From Budorcas taxicolor (lineage: Eukaryota; Chordata; Mammalia; Artiodactyla; Bovidae), in NCBI RefSeq assembly GCF_023091745.1, contig NC_068924.1, positions 70,458,832-70,522,831 on the forward strand: 64,000 nucleotides of DNA, written 5' to 3'. The translations under genes and the position numbers were made by a program. Shown one piece after another: positions 45,445 through 56,239 of this stretch (position 1 is the stretch's first letter; each line of letters starts with the position of its first letter). The notes beneath the pieces were generated by a model. It was not told the origin of the DNA and made no database searches. It was given only the letters and a program-made list of their open reading frames with translations.

Positions 45445-45785
45445 TTATCAATACTAATAATAGCTAAAAGCACTGAGGTTTAGATAAAGATCTTAGCATT
45501 TTATATCAGTTAATTGATTTAATCCTCACTGTAGCACTATGGTCCAGGTGGTGCTAGGGATAAAGAACCTGCCTGCCAATGCAGGTGACATAAGAAACAT
45601 GGGTTCTATCCCTGGGTTGGGAAAATTTTCCTGGAGAAGGAAATGACAAACCACTCCAGTATTCTTACCTGGAGAAAGCCAGGGATAGAGGAGCCTGGTG
45701 GGCTACGGTCTGCAGGGTCACGAAGAGGTGGACATGACTAAAATGATTTAGCACGTGGTACGTAGCACTATGAGATAGTTCTCTT
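45445..45785 (-). repeat. MIR SINE, antisense, split by a SINE
   Basis: ATTGATTTAATCCTCACTGTAG on the left and GAGATAGTTCTCTTTC on the right of a Bov-tA. Together they match the antisense MIR core. Confidence 0.6.
45543..45765 (+). mobile_element. Bov-tA SINE in MIR
   Basis: Head CCAGGTGGTGCTAGGG, complete body, tail GATTTAGCACGTGGTAC. GTAGCACTATG on both sides (45532 and 45764) is an 11-bp target duplication. Confidence 0.95.
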
Positions 45786-45787
45786 TC

Positions 45788-46498
45788 ACTTGGGATGCTT
45801 GTTCTTGGAACCCAGGCACCATGTTGCGAGGAAGTCCAGGCCACATGCAATGTCACACATGAATATTCTAGCCAACAATTCCAGATAAGTCCACAGCAAG
45901 CAACCGGCATTGCCACCAGGCATGTGTACAAACAGGCCTTGAGGTGATATGAGCCTCTGAGTCTTCCAGCTGAGGTCCTAAAAACCTGGAGGGAAGACAA
46001 GTAACCATGCTGTGCTCTGCCTTAATTCTTGATCCACAGAAACTGGGAGAGAGTTTTAATGCAATCTGTTATGCAGAAACAGATAACTAACAGTTTAAAA
46101 ATACAATTAATGCAACCCACATTACAGGTGAGGAAGCTCTGCTGTAACTATTGGTCGAAATATCTGTGTTCTCCAATAAGCTCCCTTGTCACAGCATTTA
46201 CTGCCTGAAGCACTGGTCCTGGCACTAATGCACAGCAGTGGATGTTTGCTTAATGAAGAGATAAAGAGAACCTTAGAGGGAGAGTAGGGAGAGCTGTTCT
46301 CCTAAGTGTACTTTTCCTCTTTAGCCAATTCCCCTGGAGAACAGTCAGTGTTCACATGGGCAGGCAGACCTAAATTGTTCATTTATTACAAAGAATGAGA
46401 CCTGTGCAAACTACATAAAGCAGGTGAATTACAATCTGGAACTGATTTAAGAGTCATTTTTGCAGGAAGATTGTCAAGTAAAAGTACCTTTTTACCGA
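45788..46498. other. No gene seen
   Basis: Unique-looking sequence. The minus frame 45665-46000 (111 residues) overlaps the SINE and shows no domain. Confidence 0.45.
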
Positions 46499-46499
46499 C

Positions 46500-47130
46500 T
46501 ACTGAGACAGAGGAATGTTCTTCTTTCCTGACATTACGTTTCTCAATGCTACTCAACCAACTGATGGCAATGCCACCTCGTGATGAAAGATCCCAGAGTC
46601 CAGAATCCTTCCTATTGTTAAACTCTCGTCTACTGTCACATCAGGGCCTTCTCAGATCCTGTTCCCTACTCCCTGGTTCCAAGTGAACAAGCAGAGAAAC
46701 ACACGTAAGCCCACAGAGATTCTCTCAGCCCTCTTTTTCTGCCCATGGATTTCCCTTCCCCGGCGTCTGTGTGTGCTTTGCAACTACTGGTCAACCCTCT
46801 ATGACATTCTGCAACAAGAGTCTGCTCTTGCGCTATTAAGGTCATTTGCCAAAAGTGGTTGGGAGTTCATGCTATGTTATGGGTGGACCCTAAGTTAATG
46901 ACTAATGAGTCTAAGCCTATGAAAGCTCTGCTCCTTCTCTTCAAGTTGGAAGAAATTCTTAAGTATAATTCACACTTCAGGATACACCTGAGGTCAGGAT
47001 TTGAGATCGTCTTTTCTGTCCAGCGGCCCCCACTATCTTAACGGCTTTTCCTGGGTGCACATCTTTAATAAATCAACAGTTCATAAATCCTCATCTCGGG
47101 CTCTGCTTTTGGAGAACAAACCCCAAGGCA
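46500..47130 (+). mobile_element. Possible old LTR (ERVL type)
   Basis: The end AATAAATCAACAGTTC, then CATCTCGGGCTCTGC and GAACAAACCCCAAGGCA, resembles the R-U5 end of an old mammalian LTR. The left boundary is not visible and I cannot name a family. The short frames at 46471-47041 have no domain. Confidence 0.3.
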
Positions 47131-47365
47131 AAGAGCATTAACAGCTTTGTTGAGGAGGCGTAAGCATGCTATTAATAGTCAGTCACAAGGCAAGGCACTG
47201 TTTTAACTCCTGAGATATTTAACTTCCTAACTACATTCAAATTTCCCCCAGGGGACTGAGGCAATGCAGAGAAAAGAGAGATGATCAGGTACAACAAAAA
47301 TGTGAGAAATAATAGTAACTTTATAATTTTCACTGCCATCTTAGATACAGCTTTATGATATTGTG

Positions 47366-47583
47366 CTAAGTTGCTTCAGTCTTCTCTGACTTTCCGCAAC
47401 ACCATGGACTGTAGCCCACCAGGCTCCTCTGTCCATGGGATTCTCCAAGCAAAAATACTGAAGTGGTTTCTCCAGTATCCTCCTTCTCCAGGGGCTTCCC
47501 GACCCAGGGATCAAATCTTCATCTCTTACGTATCCTGCATTGGCGGTCAGGTTCTCTACCACTAGCACCACCTGCGAAGCCCA
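47366..47583 (-). mobile_element. Bov-tA SINE, antisense
   Basis: Complete element in reverse. CTTTATGATATT occurs before (47351) and 17 bases after it (47599), where it overlaps the start of the mariner. Confidence 0.9.
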
Positions 47584-48048
47584 TATCATATGCCCAACCT
47601 TTATGATATTAAGGTTGGTATAAATGTAATTGCAGTTTTGCATTGTTGAAATTTGCCATTTGCTATTGGAATATATTCTTAAATAAATGTGGCTATGTTA
47701 TACATGATTTTAATGTGCATTTCTCACTCTATTTTCTTTCTAAGACTTATTACTTGCTGTGTATTTTATATTTATCTTAGACTATGGAAATTATGTTAGA
47801 CAAAAAGCAAGTTAGAATGATTTTCTTATTCGCGTTCAAAATGGGTCATAAAGCAGTGGAGACAACTTGCAACATCAACAAGGCATTTGGCCCAGGAACT
47901 GCTAATGAATATACAGTGCAGTGGCAGTTTAAGAAGTTTTGTAAAGGGGAAGAGAGCGTTGAAGATGAGGAGTGCAGTGGCCGACCATTTGAAGTTAAAA
48001 GCGACCGACTGAGAGCATCATTGAAGCTGATCCTCTCACAACTACATG

Positions 48049-48323
48049 CTGCTACTGCTGCTAAGTCACTTCAGTCGTGTCCGACTCTGTGCAACCCCAT
48101 AGATGGCAGCCCAACAGGCTCCCCCATCCATGGGATTTTCCAGGCAAGAATACTGGGGTGGGTTGCCATGTCCTTCTCCAATGCATGAAAGTGAAAAGTC
48201 AAAGTGAAGTCGCTCAGTTGTGTCTGACTCTTAGCGACCCCATGGACTGCAGCCCACCAGGCTCCTCCATCCATGGGATTTTCCAGGCAAGAGTACTGGA
48301 GTGGGGTGCCATTGCCTTCTCCA
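48049..48323 (-). mobile_element. BOV-A2 SINE in mariner, antisense
   Basis: Short (TGC)n tail, two Bov-A units and linker in reverse. CACAACTACATG on both sides (48037-48048 and 48324-48335) is a 12-bp target duplication within the transposase gene. Confidence 0.97.
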
Positions 48324-48438
48324 CACAACTACATGAGAAGTTGCCAAAGAACTCAGTGTTGACCATTCTACCATCTTCTGACATTTGAAGCAAATTAGAA
48401 GGCTGAGAAGGATCGATCAGTGGATGCCTCATGAGGTG

Positions 48439-48875
48439 ACCAAGATTATACAGAGTGAAGTAAGCCAGAAAAAAAAAGAAACACCAATACAGTATACTAA
48501 CACATATATATGGAATTTAGAAAGATGGCAATGACGACCCTGTATGCAAGACAGCAAAAAAGACACAGATGTGTATAACGGACTTTTGAACTCAGAGGGA
48601 GAGGGAGAGGGTGGGATGATTTGGGAGAATGGCATTGAAACATGTATACTATCATGTAAGAATCGAATCGCCAGTCTATGTTCGACGTAGGATACAGCAT
48701 GCTTGGGGCTGGTGCATGGGGATGACCCAGAGAGATGTTATGGGGAGGGAGGTGGGAGGGGGGGTTCATGTTTGGGAACGCATGTACACCCATGGTGGAT
48801 TCATGTCAATGTATGGCAAAACCAATACAGTATTGTAAAATAAAATAAAGTGAAAATAAAAAAATAAAAAAAAAA
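48439..48875 (+). mobile_element. L1 LINE 3' end in mariner
   Basis: TTATACAGAGTGAAGTAAGC, GATTTGGGAGAATGGCATTG and ATGTATGGCAAAACCAATAC, ending in an A-rich tail, are the 3' end of a bovine-type L1, strongly 5'-truncated. About 15-25 bases of mariner seem to be missing at the insertion point and I see no target duplication. Confidence 0.9.
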
Positions 48876-49579
48876 TTTTTGTTTTGAAGTGTCAGCTTCT
48901 CTTATTCTATGTGACAATAAGGAACCATTTTTCAATCAGATTTTGATGTGGACTTTATATGACAACTGGCAACGGCCAGCTCAGTGGCTGGACCGAGAAG
49001 AAGCTCCAAAGTACTTCCCAGAGCCAAACTTGCAGCCAAAAAAGGTCATGGTCACTGTTTGGCGGCCTACTGCCAGTGTGATCCACTACAGTTTTCTGAA
49101 TCTTGGTGAAACCATTACATCTGAGAAGTATGCTCATCACACAGACGAGAGGCACAAAAACTGCAACACCTACAACTGGTATTGGTCAACAGAAGGGGCC
49201 CAATTCTTCTCCATGGCAATGCCTGACTGTACAACCAATGTGTCAAAAGTTGAGCAAATTGGACTATGAAGTTTTGCCCCATCCGCCTTATTCATCTGAC
49301 CTCTCACCAACCAACTACCACTTCTTCAAGTACCTTGACAAATGTTTGCAGGGAAAATGCTTCTACAACCAGCAGGAGGCAGAAAGTGCCTTCTAAGAGT
49401 TCACTGAATCCCAAAGATGGATTTTTATGCTACAGGAATACACAAACATTTCTCATTGGCAAAGATGTGTTGTTTGTATTGATCCCTATTTTGATTAATA
49501 AAGATGTGTTTCAGCTTAGTTATAATGATTTAAAATTCACTGTGTGATACTGCAATTATGTTTGCACCAACCAAATAGC

Positions 49580-50440
49580 TCAAGCATTCAGGTGTATCAA
49601 ATTATACATATATGTGTAAATTATCTATAATAGTGCAACATATATTTATAACGCATATAATACATTATATATTAGAATATAGGAAAATCTATTCAGGTAA
49701 AGAATAAGTGCCAATTCTATTACAATCTAGACTCTTTGCTAATGATGCTGATCTTGTGCTCAAAGGACTAAATAAGGGCAGAGAAAAATTAACTGTGACC
49801 ACAAGGTTGGTCCATCCAGCATGTGCAGACATACATCTGTGTTAAAGTCAAATATTGCAAACTGTAGGACATATACAGTATAAAACCACATTCAGTCTGG
49901 AGAACTATTCAAGAGAGTCTTTTTTTAAGTAGAATCTGGATGTTCTGCAGAGTGCCACACTGGGGTTTTAAGCAGCAACATGCGGTATTAAATAAGAATC
50001 GGAATTTTCAAAATACAATGATTTTTGTGAGGGTGACTGTAATCAAGATATGAGTCCCTGGAAAAGAAGCTGTTATGAACCAGATGGGGGATTCAGATTC
50101 AAAGCTAGCTTCCAGATTGTTGAACAGAAATAAGTCAGCCAAAGACTTATGGACAGTGGCCAGTTTCGCAGCACAATGAAGTGAGTAAAAAGACTGCAGT
50201 GCTGTTACTGTGTAAGGGGTTGGCATAGTGAACTTCTCTCTGCTTTCACCCAGATATTAGAGAAGAGTTTTAAAGTATTTATAGATCCTACTGTTTATGG
50301 GTAGGATCATTCTAATGGGTGCTGGGATGATGGTGATGGTCATCATCATTTTCTCCTTTTCCTTCTTACTCCCTCCCTCTTCCCCCCTCTCCCCTTCCCT
50401 CCTCCTCTCCTCCTCCTTCTTCACTGTGATGTCTAACAGC
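49580..50440. other. No gene seen; polypyrimidine tract
   Basis: AT-rich at 49595-49690. 50346-50424 is an almost pure pyrimidine tract (TCC/CTC-rich) of about 75 bases. The minus frame 50257-50445 is its low-complexity translation. Confidence 0.55.
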
Positions 50441-50441
50441 A

Positions 50442-50672
50442 GCATTTATTGAAATGATTACCATGTGCTTGGTACTACAGTAGATCATATGAATATAATC
50501 ATTCACAATCTTTACAACAGCCATATGAGAAAGACATTATAAAGTTCCCAGTTCACAGATGTTATAACTGAAACATAGAGGACATATATAATCTGCCCAC
50601 GTCTCCAATACAGTAATGGGAGCGCCAGGAGTTGAATCCAGGCAAGGTATCAGAGTCCACACTCTAGGAAAA
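50442..50672 (-). repeat. MIR SINE, antisense
   Basis: CAGCATTTATTGAAATGATT, CACAATCTTTACAACAGCC, then a GAGTTGAATCCAGGCA end, in antisense MIR order over nearly full length. Confidence 0.75.
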
Positions 50673-50674
50673 TG

Positions 50675-51008
50675 CATTTTGATGGGTAATGACTGCTATA
50701 CAGGCAATTAAGGTCACTCTGTGGTTCTATCTGAATTAGTTTGTTAATAATAGTTGAAGGAAGTAAAAATGTATTTATAATCAAAATATTGAATGAGTTG
50801 AGTTTTCATTCTACAGATTTAGATTCTTCTCAACAAATTATATATATATACTTTCAAGAGAGCCAATATAGAAAAAAAAATCACTTAAATTTGTTAAGGG
50901 TAGAAAACCCAACAAAATTTCTAGTCAAAATCTTGCTTTCCAGAATGGCTTCCAAAGAGTTTATAAACGTTATCTTCTCAGTGATAAAAGATCATACCAG
51001 CATAAAAT
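50675..51008. other. No gene seen
   Basis: AT-rich. The plus frame 50741-51079 (112 residues) runs into the microsatellite and has no domain. Confidence 0.45.
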
Positions 51009-51010
51009 AT

Positions 51011-51014
51011 AAAC

Positions 51015-51062
<48 letters not shown>
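51011..51062 (+). repeat. Compound (TA)n(CA)n(TA)n microsatellite
   Basis: A TA block, a CA block of about 24 bases and another TA block. Likely polymorphic. Confidence 0.95.
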
Positions 51063-51064
51063 AA

Positions 51065-52060
51065 ACACCATTTACGTGAGTGTGCACACACATACACACG
51101 TATGTTTTAGTTTCAAGAATACCTTATGGGATAAAAACTCGCTTCAACATTACATAACTCAAAAAGCAAAGACGTTAATTCAGGATTCACTGATTTTTTA
51201 ATCTAAACACTTTTATACTAGAATAATCAATTCTCAGGGAACTAATGTCATCAATCATCCAAAATAAATATGAATGATCTCCATATAAAGATCATAAATG
51301 CTAGAAATACTTGTACATATTTAACATAGGTTGGAATTTTAGTTGGGGGTTATATGAATGAAATTCATTTAAATTTTGCATTCAAATGTCTCTTGAATTG
51401 GCATTTAATAGCAATTATAAATTTAACTTGTTTATACAGGCAAATTATGCAATCCAAGTTTAAATTAATTTTCATTAATAAATACAATATAGTACATTGA
51501 GAATATCCAAATGCATTCAATTAAATTTGATTTAGCAACTAAAATCCATCTGAAATAAGCAGTAATTTGCTATCTGCAATATTAATTCTAAATTCAAATG
51601 ATATACTAATTACAGACTTTTCAGAGAGCTAATTATTTCAGTTTGAAATACAGAATTGCTTTCATTTTTAAACACTTATTTAACTTTGAGCACTACACAC
51701 TTGAAACTTGGATATTTCTCCATTTGTGTGATGAACCTCTATAATTTTGTGGGTCAAAGACTATAAATTAATATATGCACTTCCACCATAAGTGCTTGAC
51801 TGAAGTCACTCATGGAAAATGGTTAAACAAAGAGGATATCTAGACCCATTTCATGTCTACTGCAAAATCCTCGGTTCTCTGAAGTAAGAACCTTTGCCTT
51901 CATTAACTTATTGGGCCCATCAGCACCTGCTAAATAATAGATGTTCTGCATATGTGAGGAATGAAACCACAGACATAATTCCTTGGAGACTTGGATATGA
52001 TTCATTAATACACATTTTCTACCTATAACATTTGTTAGTCACTCTACAATAAAACATATG
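51065..52060. other. No gene seen; very AT-rich
   Basis: AT-rich sequence with no recognised element. Confidence 0.5.
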
Positions 52061-52063
52061 TCT

Positions 52064-52622
52064 TGTAGTGGGATGAGGAGGGCTGGAACACACTATATTA
52101 ACTATGGTGATAGACTGAGTATAAAATCAATAACGCCCAGACCATATATAAAACTGAAACTCTGGCCCACAATCAGCAACCATGCCAGGAAACCAGACTC
52201 CTTATCTACAAGTCAGATTTGTAAGGTGGGATTATCTCTAGCAAAAAAAAAAAAAACCGACAAAAACAAACCAGGAAGCCAAGCAATAATCCCTGTAACA
52301 ATCATAATTGGCTTTAAAAATGGCTAAGATGGGACTAATAACTGACAGGTTCCCTAATTTTTGCCCCTGCTTCCAACTTAGGACCAACCAGGGAAGAGCC
52401 AATCCCTAAAGCACCCTACTTCCACTCAGTCTGAGATAGTTTCTCCATGCCCAAAGCCCCCCTTCACGGCATACTTGAAGCCTTCTCCATGGTTAACTAT
52501 AAAGCTTTTCCACCCTCTGTCTGTCTTTGAGTCTCTATTAACACAAGTGACAATGACTGATTCCCTTGCTATAACAAGTTCTGATGTTTGTTCTCATTTA
52601 GGTGGTCTCTTTTTTCCATAAC
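52064..52622 (+). mobile_element. Possible ERV1-type LTR
   Basis: A CTATAAAGCTTTTCC (TATA-like) block near 52498, CTGTCTTTGAGTCTC after it and a CCATAACA end near 52622 resemble the U3-R-U5 order of a gammaretrovirus-type LTR. The left boundary (TGTAGTGGG at 52064) is a guess and I see no target duplication. Confidence 0.4.
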
Positions 52623-52624
52623 AG

Positions 52625-53232
52625 AAAATTTTGAATAGTAGATTAATGGATAATTTTTCTTCTTTGTGTTTTTCCTGTATATTACATATAGTCTAGGGAG
52701 CTAGTGAACTTTCATAATCAGAAAATGTAAGTGTTATTTAGCCAGATAGAGAAAATATGCCTTTAATATTGACATCTCCACATACTCTGGATATATGTAT
52801 GTGTGCTTAGAAAGGGGTAACAGGTCAGGAGACATCTAGAAGAAAGGCTTGGATAGATGACGTATTATGAATCCTCAGCTGGAGTATTTATCACCTTCCT
52901 TAGCAGAAGCCACTTTGAAATGCTGCATGTAACAATTATGTAGTTTTCTTTCTAACTCAAGAACAAATAACCCCAATTTATTATCTTTCGCCTATTGATA
53001 TCCAAGGTTAGAAATGCCCTTTGCAAAGAACTGTTCATTTTGGCAACGAATTGCTAACAATCAGAAGACACTGCTAACATTACCTTTAGTGCCTGGAAAT
53101 GACACACGTACTTTAAGCATGACAATCTTTTATTGCCCTGAGAACTTAGCTTGTTATCCGCACTGTGCCCAGAATAGATAACCCAGCATTAAAGTGCTAT
53201 GGAAGGAAAAAGATTCAGCTCTTCATGAGTAA
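52625..53232. other. No gene seen
   Basis: AT-rich unique-looking sequence. Confidence 0.5.
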
Positions 53233-53234
53233 TT

Positions 53235-53445
53235 AAGAGGTGACAAGTATGAAGTATTTTACATGTATCCTATCATTTCATTTCATAAGAATTCAATATC
53301 ACAAGTACTATATTTCACCCCATTTTCAAATTAAGAACTTGAGACCTAAATGCATAGTCCATCCAAGGTACAATGTTTACCACTGACAACTCAGATACTT
53401 TTACCCCAGAGCTTATGCTTTTAACCATCAACTACAATCTCTCCC
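53235..53445 (-). repeat. MIR SINE, antisense
   Basis: TATTTTACATGTATCCTATC, CACCCCATTTTCAAATTAAG and CAGAGCTTATGCTTTTAACC, in antisense MIR order. Confidence 0.7.
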
Positions 53446-53550
53446 TCTCCCAACTATCAAAAGAAGCTGCACATATGCACCTACACACCTGACAATAAAA
53501 TATGGGTCAAACACAAATAAGAGGAGTAAGTTTATCATATTTTCTTGTTT

Positions 53551-53697
53551 AGAAGCTACCAGGCTCCTCAGTCCGTGGAATTTTCCAGGCAAGAGTACTG
53601 GACTGGGTTACCATTTAGCTTCCTGACCTGGGGATTGAACCCAGGTCTTTCACGTTGCAGGCAGACGCTTTACCCTCTGAGCCACCAGGGAAGCCCC
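53551..53697 (-). mobile_element. Bov-tA SINE, partial, antisense
   Basis: Head and half the body in reverse; the tail-side part of Bov-A is missing, so the copy is 3'-truncated. A 20-base deletion lies near 53610. Confidence 0.9.
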
Positions 53698-53699
53698 TT

Positions 53700-54978
53700 A
53701 TATCTCATAGTCTACTATTCATATTTTTTCTCACATATCCAGATGTAGTAAGAAAGTCATTCATCTATATCTAAGCAGTTAGGAATACAAAATTTAAGAA
53801 GCAAACAGATAAATTCCATTTTAATAGCTTAACATATAAAAATATATTACTTATTGCCTATTTAAGAAGGATATTATATACTTTCCCATTTTCTGAAATG
53901 GTATTACAAATTGCATAATATACAGACACTAAATATGTACTATAAAAAGGCAATGACAAGAGTAATTCATAGATTTAGGCTACTAAAGTTTACCTTTAAG
54001 GCTATGTGGTCTCTGTCAGGTAAATTAATGTATCTTCATGACACGTTTTCTACCTATAACAAACAGGAATAATCCACACAACAATTCTTTGGCGTTGTTA
54101 CAAATAGTGAAACAGATAATAAATTTAAACGCTCAATGAGTGGAAGCCTCCTGAACGATTCACATCAAAATTTCTCTAGGTCAAAACAATATAAGATGCT
54201 GAAAAAACTGCTAAGATGGTACAGCTGTGATTGGTTGATTTCATGCATTCATGAGAGGCTCTTTAGAAACAAAGAAAACAAGTTTGCAGAGAAAGGATGC
54301 TTTATGGGCGAGGAGGAGGAGACAGGAAGGAGGGTAGAAGAAAGAAGGAAAAATCAAGGAAGACAACACAATAAACATGAAGGCCAATGCACCCACTATG
54401 GATTAATTGTTTTGCTTTCCATTCCAAAAGCAGAGCTTCCCAACACCTTACCTTTCCAGATGATCTTCAAAAACTCTCCCCATAGCTCCCTTTTCAATGC
54501 TTTCCAACTTGTTTCTTAGTTGCTCAGAGAGTGGAGAGGCAGTTGAGTATTTTCTGATGTAATGAGAAGCTGTATGTTAATTAAATTAACAATGAGACTA
54601 ATGCATTTTAAGTTTCTGACTTCGGTGCCAAGGTAAAATAGTAATTGAAAACAAAATGGTTAGAAGCAGGCAAAATAGGTTCTAGGTTGGGCTGATGCCA
54701 AGTTGTCCTCGGTGAATAATCAAAGAGGCACCACAAATTCCTTCCTAACTCTATTCTCTACTGCTTGGCCTCTCACTCTGTAAACTGGAAGGAAATATTT
54801 AGTGTCGGCCTCTTATCTCTTCTAAGCCTAGACAATGCATAAGCAGAAGCCGCAGAGAGAAGAAAGACAATGAGAGAGAAAGATGGAAGGCGGGAGGGAT
54901 GGAGAAAGAGAGAGAGACTGAGCAAAGTATAAGAAGATAAAGCCAAAGCTGGAGTCACAGAAAAATTCAGACAGTGAA
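53700..54978. other. No gene seen; purine-rich patches
   Basis: Purine-rich patches at 54305-54365 and 54860-54920. The plus frame 54136-54519 (127 residues, with a charged EEEETGRRVEERRKNQGRQ stretch) overlaps the first patch and has no recognisable family. Confidence 0.4.
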
Positions 54979-54979
54979 A

Positions 54980-55145
54980 TTATGACATAATGGCAAGGTC
55001 ATCACTTTAAGTTGAAAAATACCAAGTTCTAATCTCCTATCAGTTACTTTTCATCTCTCTGGTTTGAGGAAGTTATTTAATTCCTCTAACACTTCTCACA
55101 TCTTCATCCTGAGACTAATAATGCCAACATTAAAGGTGTGATTTG
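54980..55145 (+). repeat. MIR SINE
   Basis: GGTTTGAGGAAGTTATTTAA, then CACATCTTCATCCTGAGAC and AATAATGCC, in sense MIR order. Confidence 0.65.
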
Positions 55146-55237
55146 GAGATAAAAGGTATGTGTCTCAACTACTCAACACACACTAGATGTTCCAAATATG
55201 TTAACTCATACCATCAAACTTTTCATACCAGGTGTTG

Positions 55238-55443
55238 TTCCCTAGTAGCTCAGCTGGTAAAGAATCCACCTGCAATGCAGGAGACCTGGGTTCAATCCCT
55301 GGGTTGGGATGATCCCCTGGAGGAGGGCATGGCAACCCACTCCAGTATCCTTTCCTGGAGAATCCCATGAACAGAGGTGCCTGATGGACTACAGTCCATG
55401 GGATTGCAAAGACTCGGACATGACTGAGCAACTAAGCACAGCA
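55238..55443 (+). mobile_element. Bov-tA SINE
   Basis: Head TTCCCTAGTAGCTCAGCTGG, complete body and tail ACTAAGCACAGCA. Confidence 0.95.
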
Positions 55444-55529
55444 CTCATCACTGTCTAACTTTACACTTCTGCTCTTAATATTCCAAAGATCATGATGCCT
55501 CCTCATGGGAACAGGTATTAGTGTGCTTT

Positions 55530-55710
55530 GTTGCTGTTCTTTAGCTGCTAAGTTGTGACCCCATGGTCTGTAGCCCGCCAGGCTTCTCTCAAGAACACTG
55601 GAGTGGGTTGCCATTTCCTTCTCCAGGGAATCTTCCTGACTCGGGGACTGAACCCGCCTCTCCTGCATCGACAAGTGGATTCTTTCCCACTGAGCGACGT
55701 AGGAGGAGCC
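55530..55710 (-). mobile_element. Bov-tA SINE, antisense
   Basis: Body in reverse with two short deletions and head ACTGAGCGACGTAGGAGGAG. It abuts the MLT1 start. ATTAG(T/C)(G/T)TGCT on both sides may be the target duplication. Confidence 0.85.
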
Positions 55711-55712
55711 CA

Positions 55713-56238
55713 TTAGCTTGCTAGGGATGCCGTAATAAAATACCACAGACTGGAAAACTTAAACAACATAAATATGTTTTCTCACAACTCTGGAGGCTGA
55801 AAGTCCAAGATCCAAGTGCGAATAGGGCCGGTGTCTTCCACGGCTTTTCTTCTTGGCTTGCAAATGACCACCTTTCTGCTGTGTCCTCACATGGCCCTTT
55901 CTCTGAGTATACACATCCCTGGGGTCTCTTGGGTTTCTTTTCTTTTCTTTGTTTTTCTTTACTTCTTTTTAATTGGAGGATAATTGCTTCACAATATCGT
56001 GTTGGTTTCTCCCATATATCAACAGGAATCAACCACAGGCAGACATATGTTCCCTCCCTCTTGAAGCTCCTTCTCTCATTTTTTTTTTAAAGCATGCAAG
56101 TTAAATTGAATTAGTACCTCATTATCTTTTAAACTTAATTGCCTCTTCAAAGTTCATGTCTTTCTTCCCAATATAGTCACGTTGGGGGTTAGGGCTTCAA
56201 CATATGAATTTGGGGTGAGCATAATTCAGTCCATACCC
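55713..56238 (-). mobile_element. MLT1-type LTR (ERVL-MaLR), antisense, split by L1
   Basis: GCTAGGGATGCCGTAATAAA, TCACAACTCTGGAGGCTGAA and CTTCAACATATGAATTTGGG are the antisense MLT1 blocks. It is interrupted by an L1 fragment at about 55936-56090. Confidence 0.85.
55936..56090 (-). mobile_element. L1 LINE 3' UTR fragment, antisense
   Basis: A T-rich lead (the reversed poly(A) tail), then TTTTAATTGGAGGATAATTG and TCCCTCCCTCTTGAAGC, as in the bovine-type L1 3' end. Confidence 0.8.
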
Positions 56239-56239
56239 T

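Larger units (their letters stand above)
47784..49396 (+). pseudogene. Mariner transposase pseudogene
   Basis: N-terminal DNA-binding part at 47784-48044 (starts MEIMLDKKQVR, includes NINKAFGPGTANEYTVQW and GEESVEDEECSGRP). After the BOV-A2: VAKELSVDHSTI then WMPHE (the WVPHEL linker motif). After the L1: SASLILCDNKEPF, WLDREEAPKYFPEPN, LNLGETITSEKYA. Catalytic residues: the CDEKW Asp is lost in a small deletion near 48935, HDNARPH reads HGNA then a stop, and the third position is Asn (49313-49315) in PTNYHFFK. Not functional. Confidence 0.9.
47609..49575 (+). mobile_element. Hsmar1-like mariner, near full length, split
   Basis: Left end TTAAGGTTGGTATAAATGTA after a TA (47607-47608), and right end GCACCAACCAAA before a TA (49576-49577). 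Without its two inserts the element would be about 1.25 kb, the usual mariner size. It carries a BOV-A2 (48049-48323) and an L1 3' end (about 48439-48875). Related mariners are known in primates (Hsmar1) and ruminants. Mutations rule out activity. Confidence 0.92.

Noticed and set aside
47784..49269. Domesticated mariner transposase gene
   Set aside because: Two insertions, a stop, a lost catalytic Asp and small deletions break the frame; there is no sign of a preserved frame.
50741..51079. 112-residue frame
   Set aside because: It ends in translated TA/CA microsatellite and has no domain.
54136..54519. 127-residue charged frame
   Set aside because: Overlaps a purine-rich low-complexity patch that encodes E, R and K by composition alone.
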